From a bacterium (GTDB taxonomy: Bacteria; Krumholzibacteriota; Krumholzibacteriia; JACNKJ01), in the NCBI GenBank assembly GCA_024231955.1, contig JAAEPZ010001024.1, positions 372,001 to 436,000 on the forward strand: a stretch of 64,000 nt of DNA, given 5' to 3'. Position 1 is the stretch's first letter. Every line of letters begins with the position of its first letter. The notes below the pieces were generated by a model. It was not told where the DNA came from, searched no databases, and saw nothing but the letters and a program-made list of their open reading frames with translations. A program made the translations under genes and the position numbers. Positions 8,182 to 17,590 of the stretch are shown piece by piece.

Positions 8182-10773
8182 GTGGCAAACCCCTGCAAAG
8201 GCTGTTTTTTAAAGACTATGCATAATTCAGGACACAACAAGGGCTGTGATTCAGAATCTATCCCCAATCAACTGGTCAAAGCCATTCTGACCATGATCGC
8301 AGATCCCGTCATATTGATAGATGCCGACACCCGTATTCACGCAGTCAATCCATCATTTGAAAAAGCATTCCGGTGGCGCGCCTCCGATCTCATCGGTGAC
8401 AGGATAGAGCGGTTGGTCCCGCAAAGCATGCTCGCGACCTACAACGCTGTCGCCCGAAACCTCAAAGAGACCGGCTCTCCAGAGGTTCTCGATACCACCC
8501 GGGAGTATCCGGTCCTGAAAAAGGGTGGGGAGATCGCCCACTGCGTCATGACCTTGTCCAGATTATCGGATGACTATGCCGACACGCCATTCCTGGTGAC
8601 ATTCAAGGATGTGAGCAAATTCAGGGAAAAGGAAAATCTGCTGCTGCGACAGGTTGATTTCAACATGCTTGTCGCTCGGATCAATCTGAATTTCATCAAC
8701 ATCGACAACAGGGAACTCGACGGTTGCATCAGACAATCCCTTGGAGAGATAGCTCGTTTTGTCGATGTGGATCACGGATACGCGTTCTTCGTCAGGGGGG
8801 ACGATACCTGCGACAACACATATGAGTGGTGCGGCGAAAATGTCGAGCCGGGTATTGGCGAACTGCGGGATCTGGACATAGACTGGTCCTCGTGGTTCTG
8901 GCGAGAGCTTGCTCAGGGGAGGACAATCAGCTTCTCACAGGTCAAACACTCTCCACCCGAGGATGAGCTGTTCCGTCAATACCTGACCACGCGCAACATA
9001 CTCAACATCGTGGTCATCCCCATGATGTCGGATGACCGGTGCATCGGCTTCATCGGTTTTGATTCCACCATCAAAACCCATCAATGGTCGCCCATGGAGA
9101 TCGACATGCTCAAGGTCGTGGGGGACATCATCGCCAACGCCATCAGGCTACGCGAAAACGAAGCAGCCTTGCGCATCAAGGAGCAGCACTTCCGGGCCAT
9201 CGCCGAAAACTCTCCCGGAATTGTTTACTCCTACCGCAAACACATCCGCTCAGGTCGACGCACCTCCATCTACTTCAACCGCGAACTGGATCGACTCTTC
9301 GGCTCCGAAGTTGCCGGCAGAATTCGGGAGGATACCAATGTCCTGGAGACGCTGGTGCATGAAGATGATATCGCACACACACAGATGGCGTTGAGCAGAT
9401 CGCGGAAGGCCAACCTCTCAATTGATATCGAGATGCGAGTCAAAACGCTGCAGGGCTATATCTGGATGCGCTCCACCGCCAACTCGATACCTCTGGAAAA
9501 CGGCGACAGACTGTGGAACGGCCTTCTGCTCGACGTCAGCGAGCGGAAGAGATATCAGGAGCAACTCAAGACCAACTCCCGCGAGCTTGAGAAGAGCAAT
9601 ACCTCCCTGCTCAAGGCCAAATCGCAGGCCGATGCGGCACTTCTCGCCAAGAACGCCTTTCTCGCCAACATAAGTCATGAGATACGCACGCCGCTAACCG
9701 CCATCCTCGGCTTCACCGACATACTGGCGGAGGAGGTCACCTCCCCGGTCGGCAAGGAGGCTCTCGAAGTCATCCGTGAAAATGGTGGGCAGCTGCACCA
9801 AATCATCGGCGATATCCTCGATCTCGCCAAGATCGAGGCGAACAAGTGTGAACTCAGTTTCAGCCGTGTTTCCGTGATCGAATTGCTGAGGCAGATCGAA
9901 ATTCAGATGAGGATGCGGATAGACGAGAAGGAGATCTACTTCGTGATCTCCTGCGACGACGATATCCCCGATACGATTCTCACCGACCAGTTGCGCCTGC
10001 GACAGATTCTGGCCAACATCATCGGCAACGCGATCAAGTTTACCGACAGTGGGGGCATCAACATCGACGTCGGACTGGTGCATGGCTCCAGTGCCGACCG
10101 AATGATCCGCATCGTAATCAGGGACACCGGAATCGGCATGAAACAGGAGGAGATAGCCAAACTCTTCGAACCGTTCACCCAGGCGGATGCCACAACCATA
10201 CGCAAGTATGGCGGCACCGGACTTGGCCTTTCGATAAGCAAGGGGCTTATCGAAATATTGAGCGGGCGCATCGATGTTCAAAGTGTACCTGGTCAAGGCA
10301 GCGAATTCAGCGTCGTCATCCCCATCGACCAATCGGACAGCACCACGAAGATCGTCCCGACCGACGACAGAACCCTCCGCCCCCTGCCGTCCGGCACCCG
10401 CGTTCTTATTGCCGAGGACAATCCCACCAACTGCCTGGTCATCAGCCATATCCTGACGCGGGCCAACGCCGAGATCCAGGTGGTGGAGAATGGGGCTGTC
10501 GCCCGCGACACGGCTCTCCAGGCCTGGCGCGAAGGCAATCCGTTCGATGTCATTCTGATGGATATCCAGATGCCGGTCCTGGACGGCCACCGGGCCACCG
10601 AGGCTCTGCGTAAGGCCGGTTACCTGGGGATCATCATCGCACTCACCGCTCACACCTCCGAGAGAGATCGCGAACTGTCTCTGCAGGCCGGCTGCGACAT
10701 GCACAGCAACAAGCCGATCGACCGCATACGACTGTTGAATGCGATCAACCTTCAGCTCGAGAAGCGGCAGTAA
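8182..10773 (+). CDS. Cytoplasmic hybrid sensor histidine kinase (PAS-GAF-PAS-HisKA-HATPase-REC)
   Basis: 863 residues from a GTG at 8182; the ATG at 8218 is an alternative, and neither has a strong ribosome-binding site. There is no membrane segment. Order: PAS (about 30-145), GAF (about 160-325), a second PAS (about 335-455) ending DVSERKRYQEQ, a coiled coil, then HisKA with SHEIRTPLTA (His499). The ATPase domain has intact N (NIIGNAIKF), G1 (RDTGIGM) and G2 (GGTGLGLSI) boxes. The C-terminal receiver has phospho-acceptor Asp794 in ILMDIQMPVLDG. The longer start adds a Cys-rich N-terminus (CKGC...GC) that could bind a metal or cluster. A strong terminator follows. Confidence 0.9.
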   Translation: MANPCKGCFLKTMHNSGHNKGCDSESIPNQLVKAILTMIADPVILIDADTRIHAVNPSFEKAFRWRASDLIGDRIERLVPQSMLATYNAVARNLKETGSPEVLDTTREYPVLKKGGEIAHCVMTLSRLSDDYADTPFLVTFKDVSKFREKENLLLRQVDFNMLVARINLNFINIDNRELDGCIRQSLGEIARFVDVDHGYAFFVRGDDTCDNTYEWCGENVEPGIGELRDLDIDWSSWFWRELAQGRTISFSQVKHSPPEDELFRQYLTTRNILNIVVIPMMSDDRCIGFIGFDSTIKTHQWSPMEIDMLKVVGDIIANAIRLRENEAALRIKEQHFRAIAENSPGIVYSYRKHIRSGRRTSIYFNRELDRLFGSEVAGRIREDTNVLETLVHEDDIAHTQMALSRSRKANLSIDIEMRVKTLQGYIWMRSTANSIPLENGDRLWNGLLLDVSERKRYQEQLKTNSRELEKSNTSLLKAKSQADAALLAKNAFLANISHEIRTPLTAILGFTDILAEEVTSPVGKEALEVIRENGGQLHQIIGDILDLAKIEANKCELSFSRVSVIELLRQIEIQMRMRIDEKEIYFVISCDDDIPDTILTDQLRLRQILANIIGNAIKFTDSGGINIDVGLVHGSSADRMIRIVIRDTGIGMKQEEIAKLFEPFTQADATTIRKYGGTGLGLSISKGLIEILSGRIDVQSVPGQGSEFSVVIPIDQSDSTTKIVPTDDRTLRPLPSGTRVLIAEDNPTNCLVISHILTRANAEIQVVENGAVARDTALQAWREGNPFDVILMDIQMPVLDGHRATEALRKAGYLGIIIALTAHTSERDRELSLQAGCDMHSNKPIDRIRLLNAINLQLEKRQ

Positions 10774-10798
10774 CCGTCGGGGTCAACGACATCGTCAC

Positions 10799-10843
10799 AA
10801 AAAACACCCGAACCCGAGGGATAACCTCAGATTCGGGTGTTTA
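10799..10843 (+). terminator. Rho-independent terminator of the hybrid kinase gene
   Basis: An 11-bp perfect stem (10802-10812 with 10832-10842), A-rich before and T-rich after, so it could work in both directions. It follows the kinase stop codon by 25 bases. Confidence 0.8.
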
Positions 10844-11074
10844 TACAATCTCTCTCACCAGCCGCCAGGTAGTATCCGATCCGACAGGCGGTGTTCTCAA
10901 AGGACTCCGTTCTGAATCGAAGCCCGAAACCCAGAGCGTGAAAGTATCATGGTTCTCTTACACTCCTGGTTTCTGGCGGAGAGTCTAACACAAACACAGG
11001 GTCAATATCTCCCCACACTGGTATATTTCTGGATATTGTGCACAAATTTTCCGTAAGACATGACACTGAACGAA

Positions 11075-11100
11075 ACAGGGGCGCCGCCTGGCGCCCCTGT
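11075..11100 (-). terminator. Terminator hairpin of the LVIVD-repeat gene
   Basis: A perfect 11-bp GC-rich inverted repeat (11075-11085 with 11090-11100) lies 12 bases past the stop codon. The T tract on the leftward side is short. Confidence 0.6.
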
Positions 11101-11112
11101 CTGGTAATTACA

Positions 11113-13599
11113 TCACCTGATCAGAATCATTTTATTCTCTCGTATCTCGCCCTCTGACAACAGTCTTGCGAGATAAACACCGGACGCCATCTCCTCGCCT
11201 GCAGCATCCCTGCCGTTCCAGTCGACACTATGTCCTCCGGCAGGCAGGTTGCTGTCCAGAAGCTGTCGGACCAGCCTGCCCTTGACGTCATACACCAGCA
11301 AACGCGCGCGTCCCTGTACGGGAAGGGTGAAGCTGATCGTCGTCTTCGGATTGAACGGGTTCGGGAAGTTGCCCTCCAGATTGAACACCGGGACATAATC
11401 CACCGCCGCAACAGACGCCCTGTTCAGCGGCATCTCCATACCATTATCCGCCACCTCGGTGAGCAGGTACTCGAACTCGCACGAGGGTGCATTGTCGTCT
11501 ATGTAATTGTAGGTCGTGCCGCCTGTGATCAAGGTGTCGTTCACCCTCTGCTGACCCCAGTCATTGCTGCAACGATACAGATTGAAGCCCGCATGGTTTT
11601 CGAAATAGGAGATCGCCCAACTCACACACACATCATTTCCGTTTTCACGCCGATCCGCATTGAAGAATGAGATCAACACCGGTATCGGCACATTGCCAAG
11701 CACCGCGACGCCATTGCGGTCGTCCGCCACGATGATATAGTCGCCAGCCACGGTGGCGCTCATCGCGCGTCCGCCCGTGTCGTAGAACCCATACTCATAC
11801 GGAGCGGTCGAATCGGAGATATCGATAATCCGCAGACCGTCGTTGTAGTCCGAGATGTAGGCGAAGGCTGAGGCCACAACTACATCCCGTGCGGAATCAA
11901 CCGTATTGACCGAACCAACTTCGACCGGAGCAGCCGGATCGCTGAAATCAACTATGCGCAAACCGTTGTTGTTGTCGGCAACATAAGCGTAGCTGCCCTG
12001 GATATCCACACCCCAGGCGGACCCTGGAGTATCCAGGATCGCCAGTTCGACCGGCGCCGAAGGGGTCGCCACATTGACGATGCGCAGACCGCCGCCGCCA
12101 TCTGCGATGAATACGAGAGTGTCGGCCACGGCTATTCCGTAACTGTAGAAATCGGAAGCCAGAGAGCCGGCAACCTGAGGAGCGGCCGGGTTCGTGAAAT
12201 CCACGATCACAAGACCGGAATAGGACGCTGCGACATAGGCGTAGTTCCCCTGCACCACGACATCCCGCGCCTCACCGCCGGTTGAGACCGTCGAGAGTAT
12301 CTGGGGGGACAGCGGATTATTGACGTCGATGATCTGTAAACCAATGGCATTGTCCGCCATCAGGGCAAGGTCGCCGCTGATCGCCACGCGGTAGCCGTAG
12401 CCGGGAGTATCGCAACTGCCCAGCAACACCGGCTCATCCGGGAGACTGAAATCCAGAATATGCAGGCCATCACGACGACTGGCGACATACAGACGATTCC
12501 CGGACACGGCCACGCCATAGGAGTAGTCACCGCACTCATACTCGCCGATCTCCGCCGGAGTCGCGGGCGTGGTGACGTCGATCACACGCACGCCGTGACT
12601 GTAATCCGCGATGTAAACCGTACCATTGCTGTAGTCGATACCGGAGGAGGTGCCGGGAGTATCAAAGGAGGCAACCTCAAACGGCACGGCCGGATCGCTG
12701 ACATCGATCACGACCAGTCCATCCATGCCGTCGGCGATGTAGACCAGCGTGCCTACGGCAACAACCTCCCACGCATAGAAATCGGTATCGAAGAACCCGA
12801 GCTCTACGGGGTTGGCCTTATCGGTGACATCGACGATTCTCAAGCCGCCCATCTGATCGGCCACGTAGGCCACGTTGCCGACGACATCAACATGGAAAGC
12901 GGAATCATCCGTCGCCAGGAAGCCGGCCTCGACAGGAGTCAGCGGATTGGCTACATCGATAATGCGCAGGCCGCCGCTCCAGTCGGCGACATAGACGTAG
13001 CCGCCCTCGCTGTCAATGCCGTGCGCACGATTGTCTGTGAGAATCGACCCGACCTCGACCGGCGATGCGGGATTGGAGACATCTATTACCCGCACGCCAT
13101 TGCGGTAGTCCGCCATATAGGCATAGCCCCCCGCAACCGTCACATCGTACGAGTACTGGGGGGTGGCGACAGATCCCACCTCTATCGGCAGCGCAGGATT
13201 GGAGACGTCGATGATGCGGAGGCCGTCGGTCCAGGCCGCCACATAGACGTAATCTCCGCTTTTGTCGAGACCGAGCACGGGGCCGGGAACCATCACCTTG
13301 CCCAGCGCCACGGGTACAGCCGGATCGGTGAAATCCACAATTTCCATGGAGCCGCCATTACCCAGATAGCCGATGGCGCCATCCATCACGACACCATAAC
13401 AGGGTCCATCGGGCCAGCGGCCTACCATCGACACGTTCTCCTTGTCGCCCGTCCAGCGATCGCTCGACAGATATTCCGTCTCGGCCAACCACTCGGCCGG
13501 ATCGGAATTAACCTGTGCCGCAGACAACGTCCCTGCGCAAACACAGAGAAGGAGCATGATTACTGATGTCAGAATTTGGAGCTTTTTCACAACAACCAT
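11113..13599 (-). CDS. Exported LVIVD-repeat beta-propeller protein with C-terminal sorting module
   Basis: 828 residues from the ATG at 13599, chosen because it places a signal peptide (VVVKKLQILTSVIMLLLCVC...SAA) at the N-terminus. About 13 tandem repeats of roughly 42 residues follow, each with the pattern YVAD..GLRIIDVSNP..PVEVGS, the LVIVD motif thought to fold as a beta-propeller. After them come a fibronectin-like segment (about 640-740) and a C-terminal module with NFPNPFNPKT, GRDAAGEEMASGVY and a final KMILIR. That module resembles type IX-type or FlgD-like sorting domains. The protein is probably secreted or held at the surface. No ligand can be predicted. Confidence 0.85.
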   Translation of the reverse strand: MVVVKKLQILTSVIMLLLCVCAGTLSAAQVNSDPAEWLAETEYLSSDRWTGDKENVSMVGRWPDGPCYGVVMDGAIGYLGNGGSMEIVDFTDPAVPVALGKVMVPGPVLGLDKSGDYVYVAAWTDGLRIIDVSNPALPIEVGSVATPQYSYDVTVAGGYAYMADYRNGVRVIDVSNPASPVEVGSILTDNRAHGIDSEGGYVYVADWSGGLRIIDVANPLTPVEAGFLATDDSAFHVDVVGNVAYVADQMGGLRIVDVTDKANPVELGFFDTDFYAWEVVAVGTLVYIADGMDGLVVIDVSDPAVPFEVASFDTPGTSSGIDYSNGTVYIADYSHGVRVIDVTTPATPAEIGEYECGDYSYGVAVSGNRLYVASRRDGLHILDFSLPDEPVLLGSCDTPGYGYRVAISGDLALMADNAIGLQIIDVNNPLSPQILSTVSTGGEARDVVVQGNYAYVAASYSGLVIVDFTNPAAPQVAGSLASDFYSYGIAVADTLVFIADGGGGLRIVNVATPSAPVELAILDTPGSAWGVDIQGSYAYVADNNNGLRIVDFSDPAAPVEVGSVNTVDSARDVVVASAFAYISDYNDGLRIIDISDSTAPYEYGFYDTGGRAMSATVAGDYIIVADDRNGVAVLGNVPIPVLISFFNADRRENGNDVCVSWAISYFENHAGFNLYRCSNDWGQQRVNDTLITGGTTYNYIDDNAPSCEFEYLLTEVADNGMEMPLNRASVAAVDYVPVFNLEGNFPNPFNPKTTISFTLPVQGRARLLVYDVKGRLVRQLLDSNLPAGGHSVDWNGRDAAGEEMASGVYLARLLSEGEIRENKMILIR

Positions 13600-13802
13600 C
13601 CGTACTCTGTTATCCGGTTTCGATCGGACACCGTATCCGATCTTGCTATTCAAGTCGTATTGACCTAAAATGAATTCACCCTTCCGCGTCTGGCGGCCCT
13701 TGCCGCCCGGCGCTTTGCCTTATCCTCCAGCGCCCTCCCGTAACAGCGCTGCCTCGATTCCCGCCCACGCTTGAGGCGGACTCATTTCGCGCAGCAATCA
13801 CA

Positions 13803-16800
13803 ATGGCTTTCGTTCACCTGAACGTGCACTCGTGCTACTCGCTACTGGCGGGCGCCATGAAACCGGAGGAGATTCCGGCCGCGGCGCGTCGTCTGGGCTT
13901 CACGTCACTCGCGCTGACGGACACCGACGGTCTCTACGCCGCCATACCCTTTCAACGTGCCTGCGAGAAAGAGGGGATCATCCCCATTCTCGGCGCCGAA
14001 ATTACACGCCCCCGTCTCCGTCAACCCACATCCGAACAGGTCGGTACCGATCCCGATTCGGAGACGTCCCGCCGTGAAGCCGGGGGATTCTCCCGGGAGC
14101 GACCGGCCGGGCCGGGCGACTCTCGTCATCGAGCCACTCTCCTGGCGCGCAACGACGACGGTTATCGCCTTGTCAGCGAAATCGTCACGGCTCGCCACTG
14201 CGACAGGGCTTTCGATCTCGAATCCGCTCTGGCGGCTGCCCTGGCCTCCGGCGACATCCACATCCTCTGCGCCGGTGAAGGCCTGTTGCGATCACTGATG
14301 CAGGATCCGTCATGTGCAACTGCATTGCGCAACACTGCCGGAGGCTTTCCCGACACTTCCCGTGAGTGCGTGGAGAGGAGCGTTGCTTCCGCAATCCCGG
14401 CGCGTCTTCACGTCGAGCTGCGAAGCGGCTCCGGTCCTGCACACCTCCTCCGCCTGCAAGCCCTGCTTGGTCTCGCTCAGAACCTCGATTTACCCGTGGC
14501 GGCCACGGCTGGAGCGTTCTTCATTCGACCTGAGGACTTCGAACTACACCGCATACTGTCGGCCATTCGCAAAGGGTGCGCTGCAAGTAACATGCCCTCG
14601 GACAGTTGCGCGCCCGCCTCGGCCTGGCTGATGAATGAGGAGCAAATGCGGGTAGCACTCGGGATTCCCGGGAGCGAGGTGTATCCGCCGACGACGAAAT
14701 CGCCCCGTAAGGGACATGGCCCCGGACTTCATCCCGACCCCCGCCTGCTGGACGCATTGGCGGCCACCGCCCGCATAGCCGCCGACTGCCGCGCGCGCAT
14801 ACCGACCGGACGCCCCCGTCCGCCCCGCTTCAACTTGCCCGTGTCCGGCAACGGACGTCCCCAGGTGCCGGACGCCTTCCTCTACCGTCTGGCGCATGAG
14901 GGTCTGCGGGAGCGTCTCGGCTTTGCGCCCGGCGATCGCGACCGCACATCCCGCCGCACCCTGGCCGCCCTCAGGCGTGAGCTGCACGTCATCCGGCGAC
15001 GGGAGGTGTCGGCATACTTCCTCATCGCCTGGGACCTGGTGCGCTACGGCCGGGGTCGCGGCTACGCCAGCCTCGGACGCGGCAGCGCCGCAAGCAGCCT
15101 GGTCTCCTTTGCCCTCGGGATCACCCACGTCAATCCCCTGGAGAACAACCTCTACTTCGAACGCTTCCTCAACCTGGAGCGACAGGGGTTGCCGGACTTC
15201 GATATCGATTTCGGTTCCGAATCGCGCTACCGGATCCAGGACTATGCCTTCGAGCGTTATGGCCGCGACCGCACCGCCATGATCGGCACCTACCAGAGCT
15301 TCCGGCCGCGCGGCGCCTTTCGTGCGCTTGTCGGTGCGCTCGGTCTATCCGAGCGGGAGATGGATCCAATCATCAAGCTGCTGCCCGGCTGGGGGAGTTG
15401 CCGCGATCTGCCGCGACTTCTGCGCGATGATCCCCGCACCCGCCACCTCGACCTCACGGTCGCCCCCCTGCCGCGGCTTCTCGATCTCGCCGCGCGTCTG
15501 GACGGTCTGCCGCGTCATCTCGGCACCCACCCCTGCGGCATCGTCATCGCGCCGGAACCCATCGCGGGGATCGTCCCCCTGCAGCGCGGTGCGCAGGGGT
15601 TGGCGATCACCCAGTGGGACATGCACTCCGTCGAAGCGGCGGGATTGGTGAAGATGGATATCCTCGGACAGCGGGGATTGGCCGTGATCGACGCCACCTC
15701 CCGCCGCGTACGGGAGAACTTCGGCAGGGCGCCCCGGCTGGGTGGGGATCCCCCGGCGCACGGCAGGGTGCGACGCAGTCGCGGCGGCGCGGCGCTGGGG
15801 GATCAGGCGGATGCGATCAACCCCTTCCTCGACGCCCGCACGCGGAAGCTGCTGGCGGGCGGGCGCTCCGAGGGGTGCTTCTACATCGAAAGCCCCATCA
15901 TGATGCAGATCATGCGGCAGTCCCGTTGCGACAACTTCGAAACCCTCACCGCCCTCTCCTCGATCATCCGCCCGGGCGTGAGCAGTTACGGCGGCAAGCA
16001 CTCCTACCTGATGCGTCACCTCGGCCTCGAACCGATCTCCGTACTTCACCCACTGCTCGAGCCATTGCTCCGCGACACAATGGGTTGCCTGATCTATCAG
16101 GAGCAGGTGATGCGCGTGCTGCAGGTGATCGGCGGTCTGAGCCTCGGCGAGGCGGATCTCTTCCGCAAACTGATGTCCGGCAAGGGGGGCGACCGTGTTC
16201 TGTGCGAGCGGCAATTCATGAGAGGTGCGCTGGTTGTACTCGAGCGTGAGGGGTCAACACCGGACGAAGCGCAGTTTCTGGCCGTGGAGATCTGGCGCCA
16301 GGTCTCCAGCTTTGCGGGTTACGCCTTCTGCAAGGCCCATAGCGCCAGCTTCGCCCGCGAGAGCTTCGAGTCGGCCTGGTGGAAGGCTCACTTCCCCGCC
16401 GAGTTCATGGCCTCGGTAATCGAGGAGCGCGGTGGCTATTACTCCACAGCCGAGTATGTCGAGGAATCGCGGCGACTCGGGGTGGAGATTCTGCCGCCCC
16501 ACGTCAATGCGGGAACGGTTGAAACCCTGGGGTTCAGTGCCGACGCCCTGATGCAGGATCCGGCGGCGGGCTGCGGCCGTGCGCCCGTCCGCGACTGCGA
16601 CACGCAGACTCCTCCCGGCGGGATCATCCGGATCGGCCTCTCCTTCATGCGGGGAGTGCGCGGCTCGGCCCTGGCCTGGCTGGCGGAGGAGGGCGGACGT
16701 CGGCCGTTCGCCTGCCTGCGGGAGCTGATCGAGCGGGCGCGTTTCGCCGACGGCGATGCTCCTCGTCGCTACGAAGTGGCGCGCCTGGCGCGGGTGGGGG

Positions 16801-17387
16801 CGCTGGATGGACTTCCCCTGGCGACCACCGCCGATCTCCCGCCGCACACCCCGACCCGAGAGGCGATGCTCGGCCGCCTGGCCGAGCTGTGGCCCCCAAC
16901 CGGCACTGCGCAGGCCGACACACTGGCCTTCGCGCCGCTCCCCTCGATTGACCCGGACGACCTGCTCGCCCACTACCGCCTCAGAGCCGCCGAAGAGACC
17001 TGTCTGCTGAAATTCACACCCACCTGCCATCCTCTCACCCTGTATCCCGGCTTCGCCTCGATCCGGTCCGAATGTATAACCGCCGACGAACTGGACCGTC
17101 GCGCCGCCGCGGCCGACGCCTATGAAACGGAGCTGGGGAGCGTCAATCTGATCGGCCTCAAGGTTTCGGGGAAGAGCACGCGAACCGCCAAAGACGGTCG
17201 TCTGATGGCCTTCTTCACCTTCTCCGACGAGACCGGCAACTTCGAAGCGGTTTTCTACCCGAACGATTACAGGCGCCTCGCCCGAAAACTCCAGGGACGA
17301 GGTCCCTTCAGAATCGCGGGCAACTGCTCCGCCGAGTTGGGACAACCACTTGTCGCCGCTAAAGATGTGACGCCTCTACGGAGATGA
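13803..17387 (+). CDS. C-family DNA polymerase III alpha subunit, DnaE2-like, with degenerate PHP domain
   Basis: 1194 residues. An N-terminal PHP domain (HLNVHSCYSLLAGA...LTDTDGLYAA) is followed by palm, fingers and a C-terminal OB fold (MAFFTFSDETGNFEAVFYP). The three catalytic aspartates are in place: Asp465 and Asp467 in DFDIDFG, and Asp619 in GLVKMDILG. GRGSAASSL and KAHSASFA are also present. The PHP metal site is degraded: His7 is replaced by Asn, and the usual TDH reads TDT, so PHP exonuclease activity is unlikely. DGLYAA, YYSTAEYVEESRRLGV and the C-terminal layout resemble the error-prone DnaE2 group. No imuA, imuB or lexA gene is next to it. The ATG has no clear ribosome-binding site. 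Confidence 0.85.
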   Translation: MAFVHLNVHSCYSLLAGAMKPEEIPAAARRLGFTSLALTDTDGLYAAIPFQRACEKEGIIPILGAEITRPRLRQPTSEQVGTDPDSETSRREAGGFSRERPAGPGDSRHRATLLARNDDGYRLVSEIVTARHCDRAFDLESALAAALASGDIHILCAGEGLLRSLMQDPSCATALRNTAGGFPDTSRECVERSVASAIPARLHVELRSGSGPAHLLRLQALLGLAQNLDLPVAATAGAFFIRPEDFELHRILSAIRKGCAASNMPSDSCAPASAWLMNEEQMRVALGIPGSEVYPPTTKSPRKGHGPGLHPDPRLLDALAATARIAADCRARIPTGRPRPPRFNLPVSGNGRPQVPDAFLYRLAHEGLRERLGFAPGDRDRTSRRTLAALRRELHVIRRREVSAYFLIAWDLVRYGRGRGYASLGRGSAASSLVSFALGITHVNPLENNLYFERFLNLERQGLPDFDIDFGSESRYRIQDYAFERYGRDRTAMIGTYQSFRPRGAFRALVGALGLSEREMDPIIKLLPGWGSCRDLPRLLRDDPRTRHLDLTVAPLPRLLDLAARLDGLPRHLGTHPCGIVIAPEPIAGIVPLQRGAQGLAITQWDMHSVEAAGLVKMDILGQRGLAVIDATSRRVRENFGRAPRLGGDPPAHGRVRRSRGGAALGDQADAINPFLDARTRKLLAGGRSEGCFYIESPIMMQIMRQSRCDNFETLTALSSIIRPGVSSYGGKHSYLMRHLGLEPISVLHPLLEPLLRDTMGCLIYQEQVMRVLQVIGGLSLGEADLFRKLMSGKGGDRVLCERQFMRGALVVLEREGSTPDEAQFLAVEIWRQVSSFAGYAFCKAHSASFARESFESAWWKAHFPAEFMASVIEERGGYYSTAEYVEESRRLGVEILPPHVNAGTVETLGFSADALMQDPAAGCGRAPVRDCDTQTPPGGIIRIGLSFMRGVRGSALAWLAEEGGRRPFACLRELIERARFADGDAPRRYEVARLARVGALDGLPLATTADLPPHTPTREAMLGRLAELWPPTGTAQADTLAFAPLPSIDPDDLLAHYRLRAAEETCLLKFTPTCHPLTLYPGFASIRSECITADELDRRAAAADAYETELGSVNLIGLKVSGKSTRTAKDGRLMAFFTFSDETGNFEAVFYPNDYRRLARKLQGRGPFRIAGNCSAELGQPLVAAKDVTPLRR

Positions 17388-17590
17388 TTCCACCGGAGGA
17401 TGCTCGCATGTCGCGGTCCCGAAAATTCGGAGAAGTTGCGGGAATTGTATGCGGGCATACATCGGGACTTCGCGCGGGCGGCTATTATTGAACCAGCATT
17501 TCAAATACGAGATGGCTATAAATGAAGTAAATACTCCTGCGCCTGGATGGGTCAGTGAGACAGCCAAATCAAGAAGGAGGAGAGACAGAC

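Larger units (their letters stand above)
10774..11112. other. Intergenic region between two convergent genes
   Basis: It contains one terminator for each flanking gene (10799-10843 and 11075-11100). Nothing is recognised in the roughly 230 bases between them. Confidence 0.6.

Noticed and set aside
11300..13400. Regularly spaced repeats considered as a CRISPR-like array
   Set aside because: The units are about 126 bases, in frame and degenerate at the base level; they encode LVIVD repeats.
14544..16214. Long leftward open frames antisense to the DNA polymerase gene
   Set aside because: The forward protein has complete catalytic motifs; the antisense products are Gly/Arg/Ala-rich with no motifs.
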